Below, piece by piece: positions 8,826-29,903 of a stretch of DNA of 64,000 nucleotides (position 1 is the first letter of the stretch; each line of letters opens with the position of its first letter). A program made the translations under genes and the position numbers. The notes below the pieces were generated by a model. The model saw only the letters and a list, made by a program, of their open reading frames with translations. It did no database searches and had not been told where the DNA came from. This DNA comes from Deinococcus sp. YIM 77859 (lineage in GTDB: Bacteria > Deinococcota > Deinococci > Deinococcales > Deinococcaceae): the NCBI RefSeq assembly GCF_000745175.1, contig NZ_JQNI01000004.1:155001-219000 (forward strand), read 5' to 3'.

Positions 8826-9710
8826 CTATCCGCCCAGAGCGCTGCGGGCCAGGTTGCGAAAGCGCAGGAGTTCCTTGCTGGAGGGGTCAGTCTTCAGGGC
8901 CAGCTGCGCGAATTTCAGCGTCTTGTCGTGCTGACCTGCTTGCGTCCACGCCTCAAAGGCTTCCTGCCGGTACAGAAAGTACAGGGTTGGGACCCCTAGA
9001 GCCACCGCGCGGTCAAAGTTTGCGGCAGCCGCCTGTACGTTACCCAGCCGCAGATTCGCCTTGCCCAGGCCCCACCAGTTGTAGGGGTCGTTGGGCCGGG
9101 CCTTGACGCTACGCTCGCCGATCCGTTTGAGCTTCTGCCAGTTCGCAGCTGCTCGGAAGTCTTCGCCCAGGGCGGCCCGGACCTCACCCTCCTTGGCGGG
9201 TGGGTAGGCGATCAGGTACTCGCCATTGTAGTAGTGCCACAGGTCCATCAGCTCGGCGGTGCTCAGCCACAGCCTGGGACCACGCAGGGGATCACTGGTC
9301 AGGAAGTCGCTGCCGCGGTAGCCGTACACCGTGCGAAAGTGCGCGACCGAGCTCCCCGCGCGCAGCCGCTGCTGCACCACGACCGGGATACCGCGGGCGA
9401 GCAGGTCACGCAGCAGCTCCGGCGTTCCGGCGTAGCGAATGACCGTGCGCAGGCCAAAGCGGTCGAGGTAGCGGGCGAGCTCCACGCTGGACACCTGCGG
9501 GTCACGCGGCGAGTCCTTGAGGGCCTGCGCCGCCTGCGCCTGGGTCACCCGCGTGCCGTAGTACCCCAGGATCGTCAGCGCCGTCACGGGTCCGCAGTTA
9601 TCCGGTCCCTGCGGCTCATGGCGAATGTTCTTCAGCGTGATGCTCGGCGGCAGCGCCGCTGCGCCGGACAGCAGCAGGAGCGCCAGAGGAAGGACCAAGG
9701 GGAGCGCCAT
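8826..9710 (-). CDS. secreted C39-like cysteine peptidase with TPR repeats
   Basis: 294 residues with a signal peptide (LPLALLLLSGAAA). A papain-like C39 domain follows, with candidate catalytic Cys39 in DNCGP, His124 in VAHFRTVYGY and Asp140 in TSDP. The C-terminal half holds TPR repeats, for example NPYNWWGLGKANLRLGN and the helices that follow. Stand-alone C39-like proteins of this kind are exported rather than fused to an ABC exporter. It ends one base from the kinase stop, so the two genes converge with no intergenic space. Confidence 0.8.
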   Translation of the reverse strand: MALPLVLPLALLLLSGAAALPPSITLKNIRHEPQGPDNCGPVTALTILGYYGTRVTQAQAAQALKDSPRDPQVSSVELARYLDRFGLRTVIRYAGTPELLRDLLARGIPVVVQQRLRAGSSVAHFRTVYGYRGSDFLTSDPLRGPRLWLSTAELMDLWHYYNGEYLIAYPPAKEGEVRAALGEDFRAAANWQKLKRIGERSVKARPNDPYNWWGLGKANLRLGNVQAAAANFDRAVALGVPTLYFLYRQEAFEAWTQAGQHDKTLKFAQLALKTDPSSKELLRFRNLARSALGG

Positions 9711-9811
9711 ACCGCAGGGTAGGCTCCCGGCCCCCTGCCTCGGAAAGGGGGGGATAAAGAAACCATGATGTCCGCTTCTGGTTGGATTTGCCAGACGCCG
9801 GCAGCAGAGCT

Positions 9812-10774
9812 CTAGCGGCTCCCTTCCACAGACACGCGGGGGGGTGCCGTCAGTTCTGCCCCCAGCCAGGCGGCCGCCCGGTCGAGCAGCGCGGCGGCGG
9901 CGGGCGAGAGAGCCGTCATGTTGGCAAAGCCGTGGATCATGCCGGGACCAGGGAGGTGTTCGGCACGAACACCCGCCTGCCGGAGCGCCTCGGCGTACGC
10001 TGCCCCCTCGTCGCGCAGGGGGTCAAACTCAGCGGTCATCACAAGGGCGGGGGGCAGACCGTGGAGCTCGGCGGCATGGAGCGGGGACACGTGCGGATGG
10101 GCCGCGTGGGCCGGATCAGCGAGGTACATCTGCCCAAAAAACCGCATGCGTTCCTCGGTGAGGAAGAAGCCCTCGGCGTTCTCGCGGCGGCTGGGGTAAC
10201 GGTCCACGTTCACGAAGTCGGCGGCGGGGTAGATCAGCAGCTGCGCGCGAAGCGGAGGACCGCCCTCGTCACGGGCGCGCAGGGTGCAGGCCATCGCCAG
10301 GCTGGCCCCCGCGCTGTCCCCGGCCACCGCCAGACGGCTGGTGTCTGCGCCGAGTGCCTCACCGTTCGCGGCGGCCCAGCACAAAGCGGCGTAGGCATCC
10401 TCCACAGCCGCCGGAAAGCGGTGTTCGGGGGCAAGACGGTACTCCACGCTGAGAACGGCGCTCCGGGCTCCCGCGCACAGCTCACGGCACACGCTGTCAT
10501 GGGTCTCGATGGAGTACGCGACAAAGCCGCCCCCGTGGAAGTAGACGGTGAGGGGATGCGGCCCCTCCCCTTCCGGCGTGTACAGCCGTGCGGGCAGGTC
10601 GGCCGCCGGACCGGGAAGGGTGAGGTCCCGCGTTCCAGCGATGCGCACCGGGCGCTTCGGCATGCGAGCGGCGTTGGCGATCACGGCGGCGCGCATCTCC
10701 TCCAGGCTGCTGGGCTGGGGCGCTGCGGCCAACTGAAGCAGGATTTCTTTGAGGTGGGGATCGAGGGAGGGCAT
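9812..10774 (-). CDS. alpha/beta hydrolase, HSL-type esterase
   Basis: A 320-residue cytoplasmic carboxylesterase of the hormone-sensitive-lipase family. It has the oxyanion motif HGGGF at about residue 80, nucleophile Ser154 in AGDSAG, Asp251 in EFDPLRDEG and His281 in MIHGF. The ATG at 10774 is chosen because GAGAACG lies upstream and the family normally begins with a line like SLDPHLKEIL. The longer frame upstream overlaps the neighbouring phosphatase gene. It follows the histidine phosphatase by 17 bases and may be co-transcribed with the acyl-CoA block. Confidence 0.88.
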   Translation of the reverse strand: MPSLDPHLKEILLQLAAAPQPSSLEEMRAAVIANAARMPKRPVRIAGTRDLTLPGPAADLPARLYTPEGEGPHPLTVYFHGGGFVAYSIETHDSVCRELCAGARSAVLSVEYRLAPEHRFPAAVEDAYAALCWAAANGEALGADTSRLAVAGDSAGASLAMACTLRARDEGGPPLRAQLLIYPAADFVNVDRYPSRRENAEGFFLTEERMRFFGQMYLADPAHAAHPHVSPLHAAELHGLPPALVMTAEFDPLRDEGAAYAEALRQAGVRAEHLPGPGMIHGFANMTALSPAAAALLDRAAAWLGAELTAPPRVSVEGSR

Positions 10775-10791
10775 ACGTTCTCCTTTCTCCT

Positions 10792-11496
10792 TTACCGCCA
10801 AGACGAGAGTTCCCCGGGCAGATGGGCCGTCTCGTTGAAGCTGTCGAGGCTGGCCCGCCCGCGGCCGTAGGTCAGGCGGGTGATGCTGCCATTTTTGACG
10901 CGCCAATTCAGGGTCAGGGCCGTCTCATCGGGGGCGCCCAGCACGGCGGCCACCGTCACGCCAATCACGCCGCCGGACGTAAAGGCCAGGACGGTGCGGC
11001 CCGCAGGCCCTGCGAGCAGCTCCCCCAACAAGGCGTGAACGCGGGTGCGAAAGTCCGCCCAGGCTTCCACCTCCGCGTGGGTGACCTCGCCACGTAGGTA
11101 GGCCGCCGCCAGGGGCTCGAGCATTCGCTGGAGGTGCCGGTTCCGCTCGGGGCCGTGTCGCTCCTCCTCCCAGGCGCGCAGCAGAGCGTCAAAGCGGGCG
11201 TCGCGGGCCGCGAGCAGCGGCGCGAGCGTGCGAATCAGGCCGTCGCCGTCGTACTCGGCCAGGCGGGCGTCCGTGACGGGCTCCGGCCAGGTGCCGCCCG
11301 CCGCTTCCGAGGCGAGGCGGGCGCTCTCGCGCTGACGCACCAGCGGCCCGCACAGCACGTCGGTCGGCTCTCGCCCGGCCTCCGCCAGGAAGCGCCCCAC
11401 CGCGCGGGCCTGCGTCTCCCCCAATGCGGAAAGGCGGTCGGTATCGGCCTCAAAGGGCGTGGCCTGCCCGTGGCGCACGAGGATGAGTTCACTCAT
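10792..11496 (-). CDS. histidine phosphatase family protein
   Basis: A 234-residue phosphoglycerate-mutase-like phosphatase. The RHG signature LVRHGQA puts the phospho-accepting His at residue 9. The second part contains the conserved region VLAFTSGGVIGVTVAAVLG, where the usual His of SHGG is Ser, an atypical feature. Its start overlaps the end of the upstream kinase-like gene by 8 bases, which implies translational coupling. A kinase and a phosphatase of one operon may therefore act on the same or related phosphorylated intermediate; this is inference. Confidence 0.82.
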   Translation of the reverse strand: MSELILVRHGQATPFEADTDRLSALGETQARAVGRFLAEAGREPTDVLCGPLVRQRESARLASEAAGGTWPEPVTDARLAEYDGDGLIRTLAPLLAARDARFDALLRAWEEERHGPERNRHLQRMLEPLAAAYLRGEVTHAEVEAWADFRTRVHALLGELLAGPAGRTVLAFTSGGVIGVTVAAVLGAPDETALTLNWRVKNGSITRLTYGRGRASLDSFNETAHLPGELSSWR

Positions 11497-12561
11497 GTGC
11501 CGGGGCGTCCTGAATTCGCCGCCACGCCTCCCCGATCAGCCAGGCGGCCTGCTCCCCCAGCGGCGCAAAGCGCGGGTCTTTCGTCTGCCCCGCGCGGTAA
11601 CGGGCATAGATCTGCTGAACGATCACGGCGAGCTTGAAGTGTCCCAGCACCTCGTACCACGCCACACCCCCCACGTCCCGTCCGCTGCGCGCCGCATAGC
11701 GGGCCAGAAAGTCCTCGCGCGACAGAAAGCCCGGCGCGTTCGCCCCGATGCGGTTTTCGGCGCCTCCCGGCTGCTGCGGCATCGTCCAGTACGTCAGGGT
11801 GAGGCCCAGGTCTACCAAGGGGTCACCGACCGTTGTCATCTCCCAGTCGAGGAGGGCCACCACCCTGGAGGGGTCCTGCGGGTCCAGCATCAGATTGTCG
11901 AGCTTGAAGTCGTTGTGAACGAGCGTGTGCGCCGACTCGTGGGGGGTGTGCTCGCTCAGCCAGGCGATCACGTCCTCGTCGTGCAGGGCACCGGGGGGAG
12001 GCAGGTCGTCGGTGCGGGCACGGCGCCACCGTTCGGCCCAGCCCTCCACCTGGCGGGTGTTGAAGCCCTCGGGCTTGCCGATGGCCCGCAGCCCCGTCGC
12101 GTCAATATCCACCCCGTGCAGGTCCGCAAGGGTGTCAGCCAGCGCCTCCGAGAGCTGGCGGGGGGCACCAGGCAGGGCAGCGTACTCCGGGGGCAGCCGC
12201 GTCCGCACCACCGTGCCGCGCCGCCGCTCCATCAGGTAGAAGGGCGCGCCGATCACAGAGGGATCCTCCACCAGCAGGACGGGCTCGGGTGCGACGGACA
12301 GCACCGGATGCACTTTTTGCAAAAGCCGGTACTCGCGCGGCATATCGTGGGCCCCGCGCGCCACCGGGCCGAGGGGTGCGCGGCGCAGCACGTACTCCTG
12401 CTCGCCCAGCCGCAGCAGGTAGGTCAGGTTGGAAAATCCTCCGGGGAACTGCTCGACCGTCAGGGCGTCCACGTTGCCGGCGACCTTTCCACGCAGAGCC
12501 TCTTTCAGCGCGTCCAGCGGCAGCTCCTCGCCGGGACGGACGGGGGCGGTGTCGGGGCCGG

Positions 12562-12565
<4 letters not shown>
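11489..12565 (-). CDS. phosphotransferase of the ACAD10/11-kinase (APH) family
   Basis: 358 residues with an aminoglycoside-phosphotransferase kinase fold. Brenner's motif is HNDFKLDN (His217, Asp219, Asn224) and the metal-binding Asp240 lies in LLDWEMTTVGDP. The N-terminal PGGFSNLTYLL loop binds ATP. This subfamily forms the kinase part of eukaryotic ACAD10/ACAD11 and of the bacterial LvaA protein, which phosphorylate 4-hydroxyacyl-CoA. Next to it lie an SDR (4-base overlap) and an acyl-CoA dehydrogenase of the matching type. It is therefore more likely a hydroxyacyl-CoA kinase than an antibiotic-resistance enzyme. Confidence 0.85.
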
Positions 12566-13365
<800 letters not shown>

Positions 13366-13410
13366 GAGAGCACTCCTGTTGGACGGTCAAAACGTCCCGT
13401 TTCGTGAACA

Positions 13411-14649
<1,239 letters not shown>

Positions 14650-14816
14650 AGGATCTCCTTGGGGTCACGCTGGACCCCATACCTGCGCGGCGCGCAACCC
14701 GGGCGAGGGTTGGACCGCGCAGCGACTCAGGTTCTCTCCTGCGGGGAGCACCGGGATGATGTCGCTGGAGCTGGCCGGGGCGCACCCGCGTGGGCGCGAA
14801 CAGCAAAGCCGCAGGT
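14650..14816 (-). promoter_or_regulatory. structured leader upstream of acyl-CoA dehydrogenase
   Basis: The leader can form two stems on the minus strand: a 7-bp TGGGGTC/GACCCCA hairpin at 14660-14679, immediately before the AAGGAG ribosome-binding site, and an 8-bp CTGCGCGG/CCGCGCAG stem (14683-14690 with 14715-14722) that encloses an AACCC/GGGTT stem. It does not match a known riboswitch by eye. Confidence 0.35.
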
Positions 14817-15247
14817 TCATCCGTGGCCTCCCGCCGGGGGCACGTCCGCCGTGACGATGGTGCCCAGGGCCGTGGCGACCAGCTTTTCCTCACCGGCCTG
14901 CACGGCGAAGATGTCGCAGCGGGTCACCGCCTGCCGCTTCCCGGCACTCACGATGCTCCCGCGGGCGACGAGGGTTTCTCCTCCGCTGGGCCGCAGGAAG
15001 TTGATTTTGAATTCAGAGGTGAGCACGCGTGGTCCCAGCGCAACCGCGCCCACAAAGGTGAGGGCGATATCCGCGAGCGCCGCCTGTACACCCCCATGGG
15101 CGAACCCGTGGTGCTGGGTAAGCTCCGGCCGGAAGGGCACCCGCACGACCACCCCCGCGGGCGACAGCGCCTCCACCCGCGCCCCCAGCAGCACGCTAAA
15201 GGGCTGGGCGTCAAGGACGCTTTGGGCAACCTCTACTCCGGGCACCG

Positions 15248-15251
<4 letters not shown>
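14817..15251 (-). CDS. PaaI-type hotdog thioesterase
   Basis: A 144-residue single hotdog domain with the PaaI/YbgC-type signature HGFAHGGVQAALADIA, in which the central Gly-Gly and the following Asp form the active-site turn. These enzymes hydrolyse acyl-CoA or aryl-CoA and release dead-end CoA esters. The stop lies 167 bases before the acyl-CoA dehydrogenase start, and the start overlaps the MaoC gene by 4 bases, so these two are coupled. Confidence 0.85.
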
Positions 15252-15706
<455 letters not shown>

Positions 15707-15732
15707 GGGGCTCCTTTCGGAAAGGGCACGTC

Positions 15733-16509
15733 TCAGATCGCCGTGATGCCGCCGTCCACCGCGATGTTTTGTCCGGTCATGTAGGCCGAAGCGTCCGAGG
15801 CGAGCAGCAGGGCGAGGCCCTTGAGGTCTTCGGGTCCACCCAGGCGGCCCAGGGGGGTCGCGGCCCGGATCGTTTCCTCGGCGTAGGCGAGGGTGCCCCG
15901 CGTCATTTTCGTGGGAAAGTAGCCGGGGCAAATCGAATTCACGGTGATTCCGTACTTGGCCCACTCGGCCGCGAGCGCGCGGGTAAAATTCACGTCGGCC
16001 CCCTTGGCGGTGTTGTAGGCCAGCGTCCCCATCATGCGCGGGTGATTTCCCTTGAGCCCCGCGACCGAGGCGACGTTGATGATGCGGCCTGACCGAGCAG
16101 GGATCATGCAGCGCCGCCCCACCGCCTGGGTCAGCAAAAACATGCCGTTTACATTGAGGTTGATCACCTTGAGCCAGGCGTCGAAGGGGTGCTCCTCGGC
16201 GGGGGCGCCCCAGGTGGCTCCCGCGTTGTTCACCAGGATGTGAATGGGGCCGACCTCGTTATGAATTCGCTCGACGAGAGGATCAATCGTCTCGAACTGC
16301 GAAAGGTCATGGGCATACACGTGCGCGGTGACGCCCAGCGCCGCGAGATGAGCCCGCGCCGCGTCCAGCTCGTTCTGCTTGCGAGCGGTCAGCACGACGG
16401 TCGCGCCGTACTCGCCCAAAGCTTCAGCGATCTGGAGGCCTAGGCCGCGCGAGCCTCCGGTGATGAGGGCGACTTTGCCGGTTAGGTCAAAGAGTTCTTT
16501 GAGTGCCAT
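15733..16509 (-). CDS. SDR family oxidoreductase
   Basis: 258 residues with TGGSRGLG near residue 18, NNAG, NVASVAG and the catalytic AYNTAKG Tyr/Lys pair, ending in the tail VDGG typical of FabG-like classical SDRs. A GGGAGGCACC ribosome-binding site precedes the ATG. It is the first gene of a unit that continues into MaoC and the thioesterase. A promoter with a shared motif is visible upstream. Confidence 0.9.
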   Translation of the reverse strand: MALKELFDLTGKVALITGGSRGLGLQIAEALGEYGATVVLTARKQNELDAARAHLAALGVTAHVYAHDLSQFETIDPLVERIHNEVGPIHILVNNAGATWGAPAEEHPFDAWLKVINLNVNGMFLLTQAVGRRCMIPARSGRIINVASVAGLKGNHPRMMGTLAYNTAKGADVNFTRALAAEWAKYGITVNSICPGYFPTKMTRGTLAYAEETIRAATPLGRLGGPEDLKGLALLLASDASAYMTGQNIAVDGGITAI

Positions 16510-16542
16510 GGTGCCTCCCGGTGGGTTGTGGAGCTCTCCCTT

Positions 16543-16580
16543 ACCATAGGGAAACTGTACGTGTGCGTCAATTTTGAACG
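16543..16580 (-). promoter_or_regulatory. sigma70-type promoter with shared motif upstream of SDR
   Basis: Reading the minus strand, TTGACG (16571-16566) and TATGGT (16548-16543) are separated by 17 bases. The -35 is part of CGTTCAAAATTGACG (16580-16566), an imperfect inverted repeat that recurs upstream of the acyl-CoA dehydrogenase at 19239 with one base changed. Confidence 0.6.
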
Positions 16581-16591
16581 TGTGGGGATAC

Positions 16592-19239
<2,648 letters not shown>

Positions 19240-19268
19240 GGCGTCTCCTTAGCAGGGAAGTTGTGGTC

Positions 19269-19329
19269 AGCTTAGGCCGCCCGTCCGTGAACGTCAATTT
19301 TGTACGCGAGCGTTCATGTCGACTAAGAT
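19269..19329. promoter_or_regulatory. divergent promoters sharing a CGTCAATTTTGTACG motif
   Basis: On the minus strand TTGACG (19297-19292) and TAAGCT (19274-19269) are 17 bases apart and serve the acyl-CoA dehydrogenase. On the plus strand TTGTAC (19300-19305) and TAAGAT (19324-19329), 18 bases apart, could serve the quinone oxidoreductase. Both -35 regions fall within or beside CGTCAATTTTGTACG at 19292-19306, flanked by TGAACG and CGTTCA half sites. One bound regulator could control both directions. Confidence 0.55.
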
Positions 19330-19354
19330 GGACCCCTCACCCAGGAGGTTTCCT

Positions 19355-20781
<1,427 letters not shown>

Positions 20782-20893
20782 GGCCGCCGCACCCCGTCAC
20801 TCCGGGACCTTCCTGCCCACCGGGAAGCGCTCCGAAAGGAGCCGGGCCGCAACCGCGTTCCCCTTTCGGGTACGGGCGGCTTACACTCGGCGG

Positions 20894-22249
<1,356 letters not shown>

Positions 22250-22252
22250 GCC

Positions 22253-24932
<2,680 letters not shown>

Positions 24933-24946
24933 CGCTGCCCCCGCGG

Positions 24947-26092
<1,146 letters not shown>

Positions 26093-26184
26093 GGTAAACC
26101 TCCACGGGGCGCCGCTCCGAAGACTGCGGAGGGCGAGGGATGCCGAAGTGTGCTTGCGCGGATGGTAGCAGAAAGCGGCCCAAA

Positions 26185-26198
26185 CAAACGAACGTTCG
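26185..26198. promoter_or_regulatory. PaaR-type operator palindrome
   Basis: CAAACGAACGTTCG fits the consensus CNAACGNNCGTTNG that I recall for PaaR, the TetR-type phenylacetyl-CoA-responsive repressor of Thermus. It lies 93 bases upstream of the binding-protein/oxidase/PaaK unit. No PaaR gene lies in the window. Confidence 0.55.
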
Positions 26199-26207
26199 GC
26201 ACTCGGG

Positions 26208-27182
26208 TCACCTTGAGGGCTCTCCTGCAGGGGGCTGGAGCAGTGCCCGCGCCGTGTTCTCGTCGGTCACAAGGGTATTCAGCAGGCGGCCCGCCAGCGC
26301 GGCGCGCAGGGCCTCCACCTTGCCCAGACCGCTCGCGACGCAGATCGCGTGCGGAACCCGCTGCATCAGGCTGAGGTCGGGGCCACTCGCGCGGGCGTTG
26401 AGAGAAAGAGAACGGTAGCTGCCGTCCGCTCGGTAGAAGACGGTCGCGATATCCCCCACCACGCCCTCGGCGTCAAGGAGGGTCAAGTCTGCGGGGTCAA
26501 GCGCGCCAGAGACGTAGACGTGGCTGGGGTGATGGGCGGTGCGGCTCCCGACCGAGTACAGCAGCACCTCGGCGCGGGCCTGAAGGTCCAGGACATGCCG
26601 CACACTGCGCTCGCGCCACATCGCCTCTTTGGTGGCCGGGTCGTCAAAGAAGGTGGGCACCGGAAAGAGGTGGGCCCGCCCCGCGTAGTTGCGCGCAAAG
26701 CGGGTGATGGTATCCGTCACAAAGCCGCTCATAAAATCCAGGGCGCTCGCGCTGCCGTTGAGCTGCACGAAGTCCAGGTTGCTGATGCGCCGCGGCTGGA
26801 GCGCGCGTGACACCGCGTCCAGCGTGTTCCCCCAAGCCAGGCCGACCGTCTGCCCGGGCCGCAGCACACCCCCCAGCAGGCTGGCGGTGGCCACGGCGAC
26901 ACGCTCCAGCCAGGTGTCCTCTGGGCTGCCGACCGGAACGCCCACCACGTGCGCCCGCAAAAAGGGATAGCGCTCCCGGAGCTGCGCCTCTAGGCTCTGT
27001 GGGTGGGCCTGGGGGTCGTGAATTCGGATCTCGACCAGCCCGCTGCGCCGCGCAAGCGTGAGTAGGCGGCTCACCTTAGGCCGTGACAGGTTCAGCTCGC
27101 GCGCGATCGCGTCGGTGGTCAGGCCCTGGTGGTAGTACAGCCGGGCCACCTGAACAGCCTGCGCCGTCTGATCATCGGTCAT
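26208..27182 (-). CDS. SorC/DeoR-type sugar-binding transcriptional regulator
   Basis: 324 residues. The N-terminal helix-turn-helix is YYHQGLTTDAIARELNLSRPKVSRLL, followed by the SorC-family effector domain that resembles sugar-phosphate isomerases (VGLAWGNTLDAV and LNGSASALDFM). Likely effectors are glycerol phosphate or a triose phosphate, judged from the divergent glp genes. The ATG at 27182 is used; an in-frame GTG at 27194 with GGGAG upstream is an alternative. It would bind the TGAACA/TGTTCA palindromes seen before glpF and glpD. Confidence 0.87.
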   Translation of the reverse strand: MTDDQTAQAVQVARLYYHQGLTTDAIARELNLSRPKVSRLLTLARRSGLVEIRIHDPQAHPQSLEAQLRERYPFLRAHVVGVPVGSPEDTWLERVAVATASLLGGVLRPGQTVGLAWGNTLDAVSRALQPRRISNLDFVQLNGSASALDFMSGFVTDTITRFARNYAGRAHLFPVPTFFDDPATKEAMWRERSVRHVLDLQARAEVLLYSVGSRTAHHPSHVYVSGALDPADLTLLDAEGVVGDIATVFYRADGSYRSLSLNARASGPDLSLMQRVPHAICVASGLGKVEALRAALAGRLLNTLVTDENTARALLQPPAGEPSR

Positions 27183-27233
27183 GCCCTCGGTCACGCTCCC
27201 AGGATACGGGCTCCCATCTGCCGCCCTTCCCCC

Positions 27234-27269
27234 TGAACATCTGTTCATACCCCCTTGACAAATGTTCAA
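27234..27269. promoter_or_regulatory. glpFK promoter with paired operators
   Basis: TGAACATCTGTTCA (27234-27247) is an inverted repeat of TGAACA. TTGACAAATGTTCAA (27255-27269) is a second, weaker copy that overlaps the candidate -35 TTGACA. Centres are about 21 bases apart, two helical turns. The same arrangement recurs before glpD. Binding would repress glpF and possibly the divergent regulator gene. Confidence 0.7.
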
Positions 27270-27368
27270 TCCCTCTGGAAGATGAACGAATCTACAGTTT
27301 GGTGCGCTCTGGTCCTGCCTGTGGTTTGCCCCGGTGCAGAGGCCGCCGCTGCACCGGGGAGGGGGAAG

Positions 27369-28202
27369 ATGAAGTTCACACTCGCGCAGGAATGTATGGC
27401 GGAACTGCTCGGCACGATGGTGCTGATCCTCTTTGGGGTGGGGGTGGTGGCGATGGTGGTGCTCTTTGCCAGTACCAACCCACCGATTCCCGGCCAGATC
27501 GTCAACGGCGGCTACACCAACGTCACGCTGGGTTGGGGCTTTGGGGTGCTGATGGGCATCCTGATCTCGGGCACCATCAGCGGGGCGCACCTCAATCCCG
27601 CCGTCACCCTCGCTCTGGCCGTGACGGGCCGCTTTCCCTGGGCGAAGGTGGTCCCGTACATCGCCGCGCAGTTCATCGGGGCCTTTTTGGGCGCAGCGAT
27701 TGTGTTTGCCGTCTACCACGCCAAGTGGATCGGCTTCGATCCCGAGCTTGCCCGAACGGCCAGCGTCTTCAGCACCTTCCCCGCCGTGCCCGGCTTCTGG
27801 CCCGGGTTCATCGACCAGGTGGTCGGGACGGCCCTGCTGATGGGCCTGATTCTGGCCATCGGCGACAAGCTCAACAACCCTGCCGGCGCCTCCTGGGGCG
27901 CGCTCGCTGTCGCCTTTGTGGTGATGGCGATCGGCATGAGCTTCGGCGGAATGCACGGGTACGCGATCAACCCCGCCCGCGACCTGGGACCGCGCCTGTT
28001 TAGCGTTGTCGCTGGCTTTCAGAATAACGGCCTGACCGACGGCAGCGGCGTTTGGCTGGTGCCGGTGATCGGCCCCATCGTCGGGGCCATCCTGGGCGCT
28101 TTGATCTATGACTTCGTGATCGGCAGGCCGCTTGCCCGTGCCGGGGCGGCGGTGCGGGGTGAACAGGGCGTAGACCCCGCCTTTAACGTCGAAACGCGCT
28201 GA
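27369..28202 (+). CDS. glpF: glycerol uptake facilitator (aquaglyceroporin)
   Basis: A 277-residue MIP family channel with six membrane helices. Both NPA half-helix motifs are seen, at about 76-78 in SGAHLNPAVT and 201-203 in GYAINPARDLGPR. Asp after the second NPA-Arg is the mark of glycerol-conducting members. The ATG is chosen for the GGGAGGGGGAAG ribosome-binding site directly upstream; the longer frame to 27255 covers the operator region. It admits glycerol, which glpK 61 bases downstream then phosphorylates. Confidence 0.93.
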   Translation: MKFTLAQECMAELLGTMVLILFGVGVVAMVVLFASTNPPIPGQIVNGGYTNVTLGWGFGVLMGILISGTISGAHLNPAVTLALAVTGRFPWAKVVPYIAAQFIGAFLGAAIVFAVYHAKWIGFDPELARTASVFSTFPAVPGFWPGFIDQVVGTALLMGLILAIGDKLNNPAGASWGALAVAFVVMAIGMSFGGMHGYAINPARDLGPRLFSVVAGFQNNGLTDGSGVWLVPVIGPIVGAILGALIYDFVIGRPLARAGAAVRGEQGVDPAFNVETR

Positions 28203-28239
28203 GAGCTCTGCCGCCCAGGAGACGCGCGGCGCTCTCTGA

Positions 28240-29772
<1,533 letters not shown>

Positions 29773-29830
29773 GCCCCGCCCTCCCCCAGCGGGCGCGTCC
29801 CCCTTCGGCGCCTTCGGGTCATCTCTCCTT

Positions 29831-29865
29831 TTGAACATCTGTTCAAGGTATGAGAACATATGTTC
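29831..29865. promoter_or_regulatory. paired operators upstream of glpD
   Basis: TTGAACATCTGTTCAA (29831-29846) and GAACATATGTTC (29854-29865) are palindromes with centres 21 bases apart. They match the sites before glpF in sequence and in spacing. They lie between glpK and glpD, so glpD has its own regulated promoter. Confidence 0.72.
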
Positions 29866-29903
29866 AGGAGCTTCGAGCCCGTCTCGCTCAGAAAGGACAC
29901 GTC

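Noticed and set aside
14683..14722. Possible glycine riboswitch or T-box before the acyl-CoA dehydrogenase
   Set aside because: A GGAGAG element occurs, but the other conserved parts of those RNAs (for example GGUGGUACCGCG or the second glycine aptamer) are absent.
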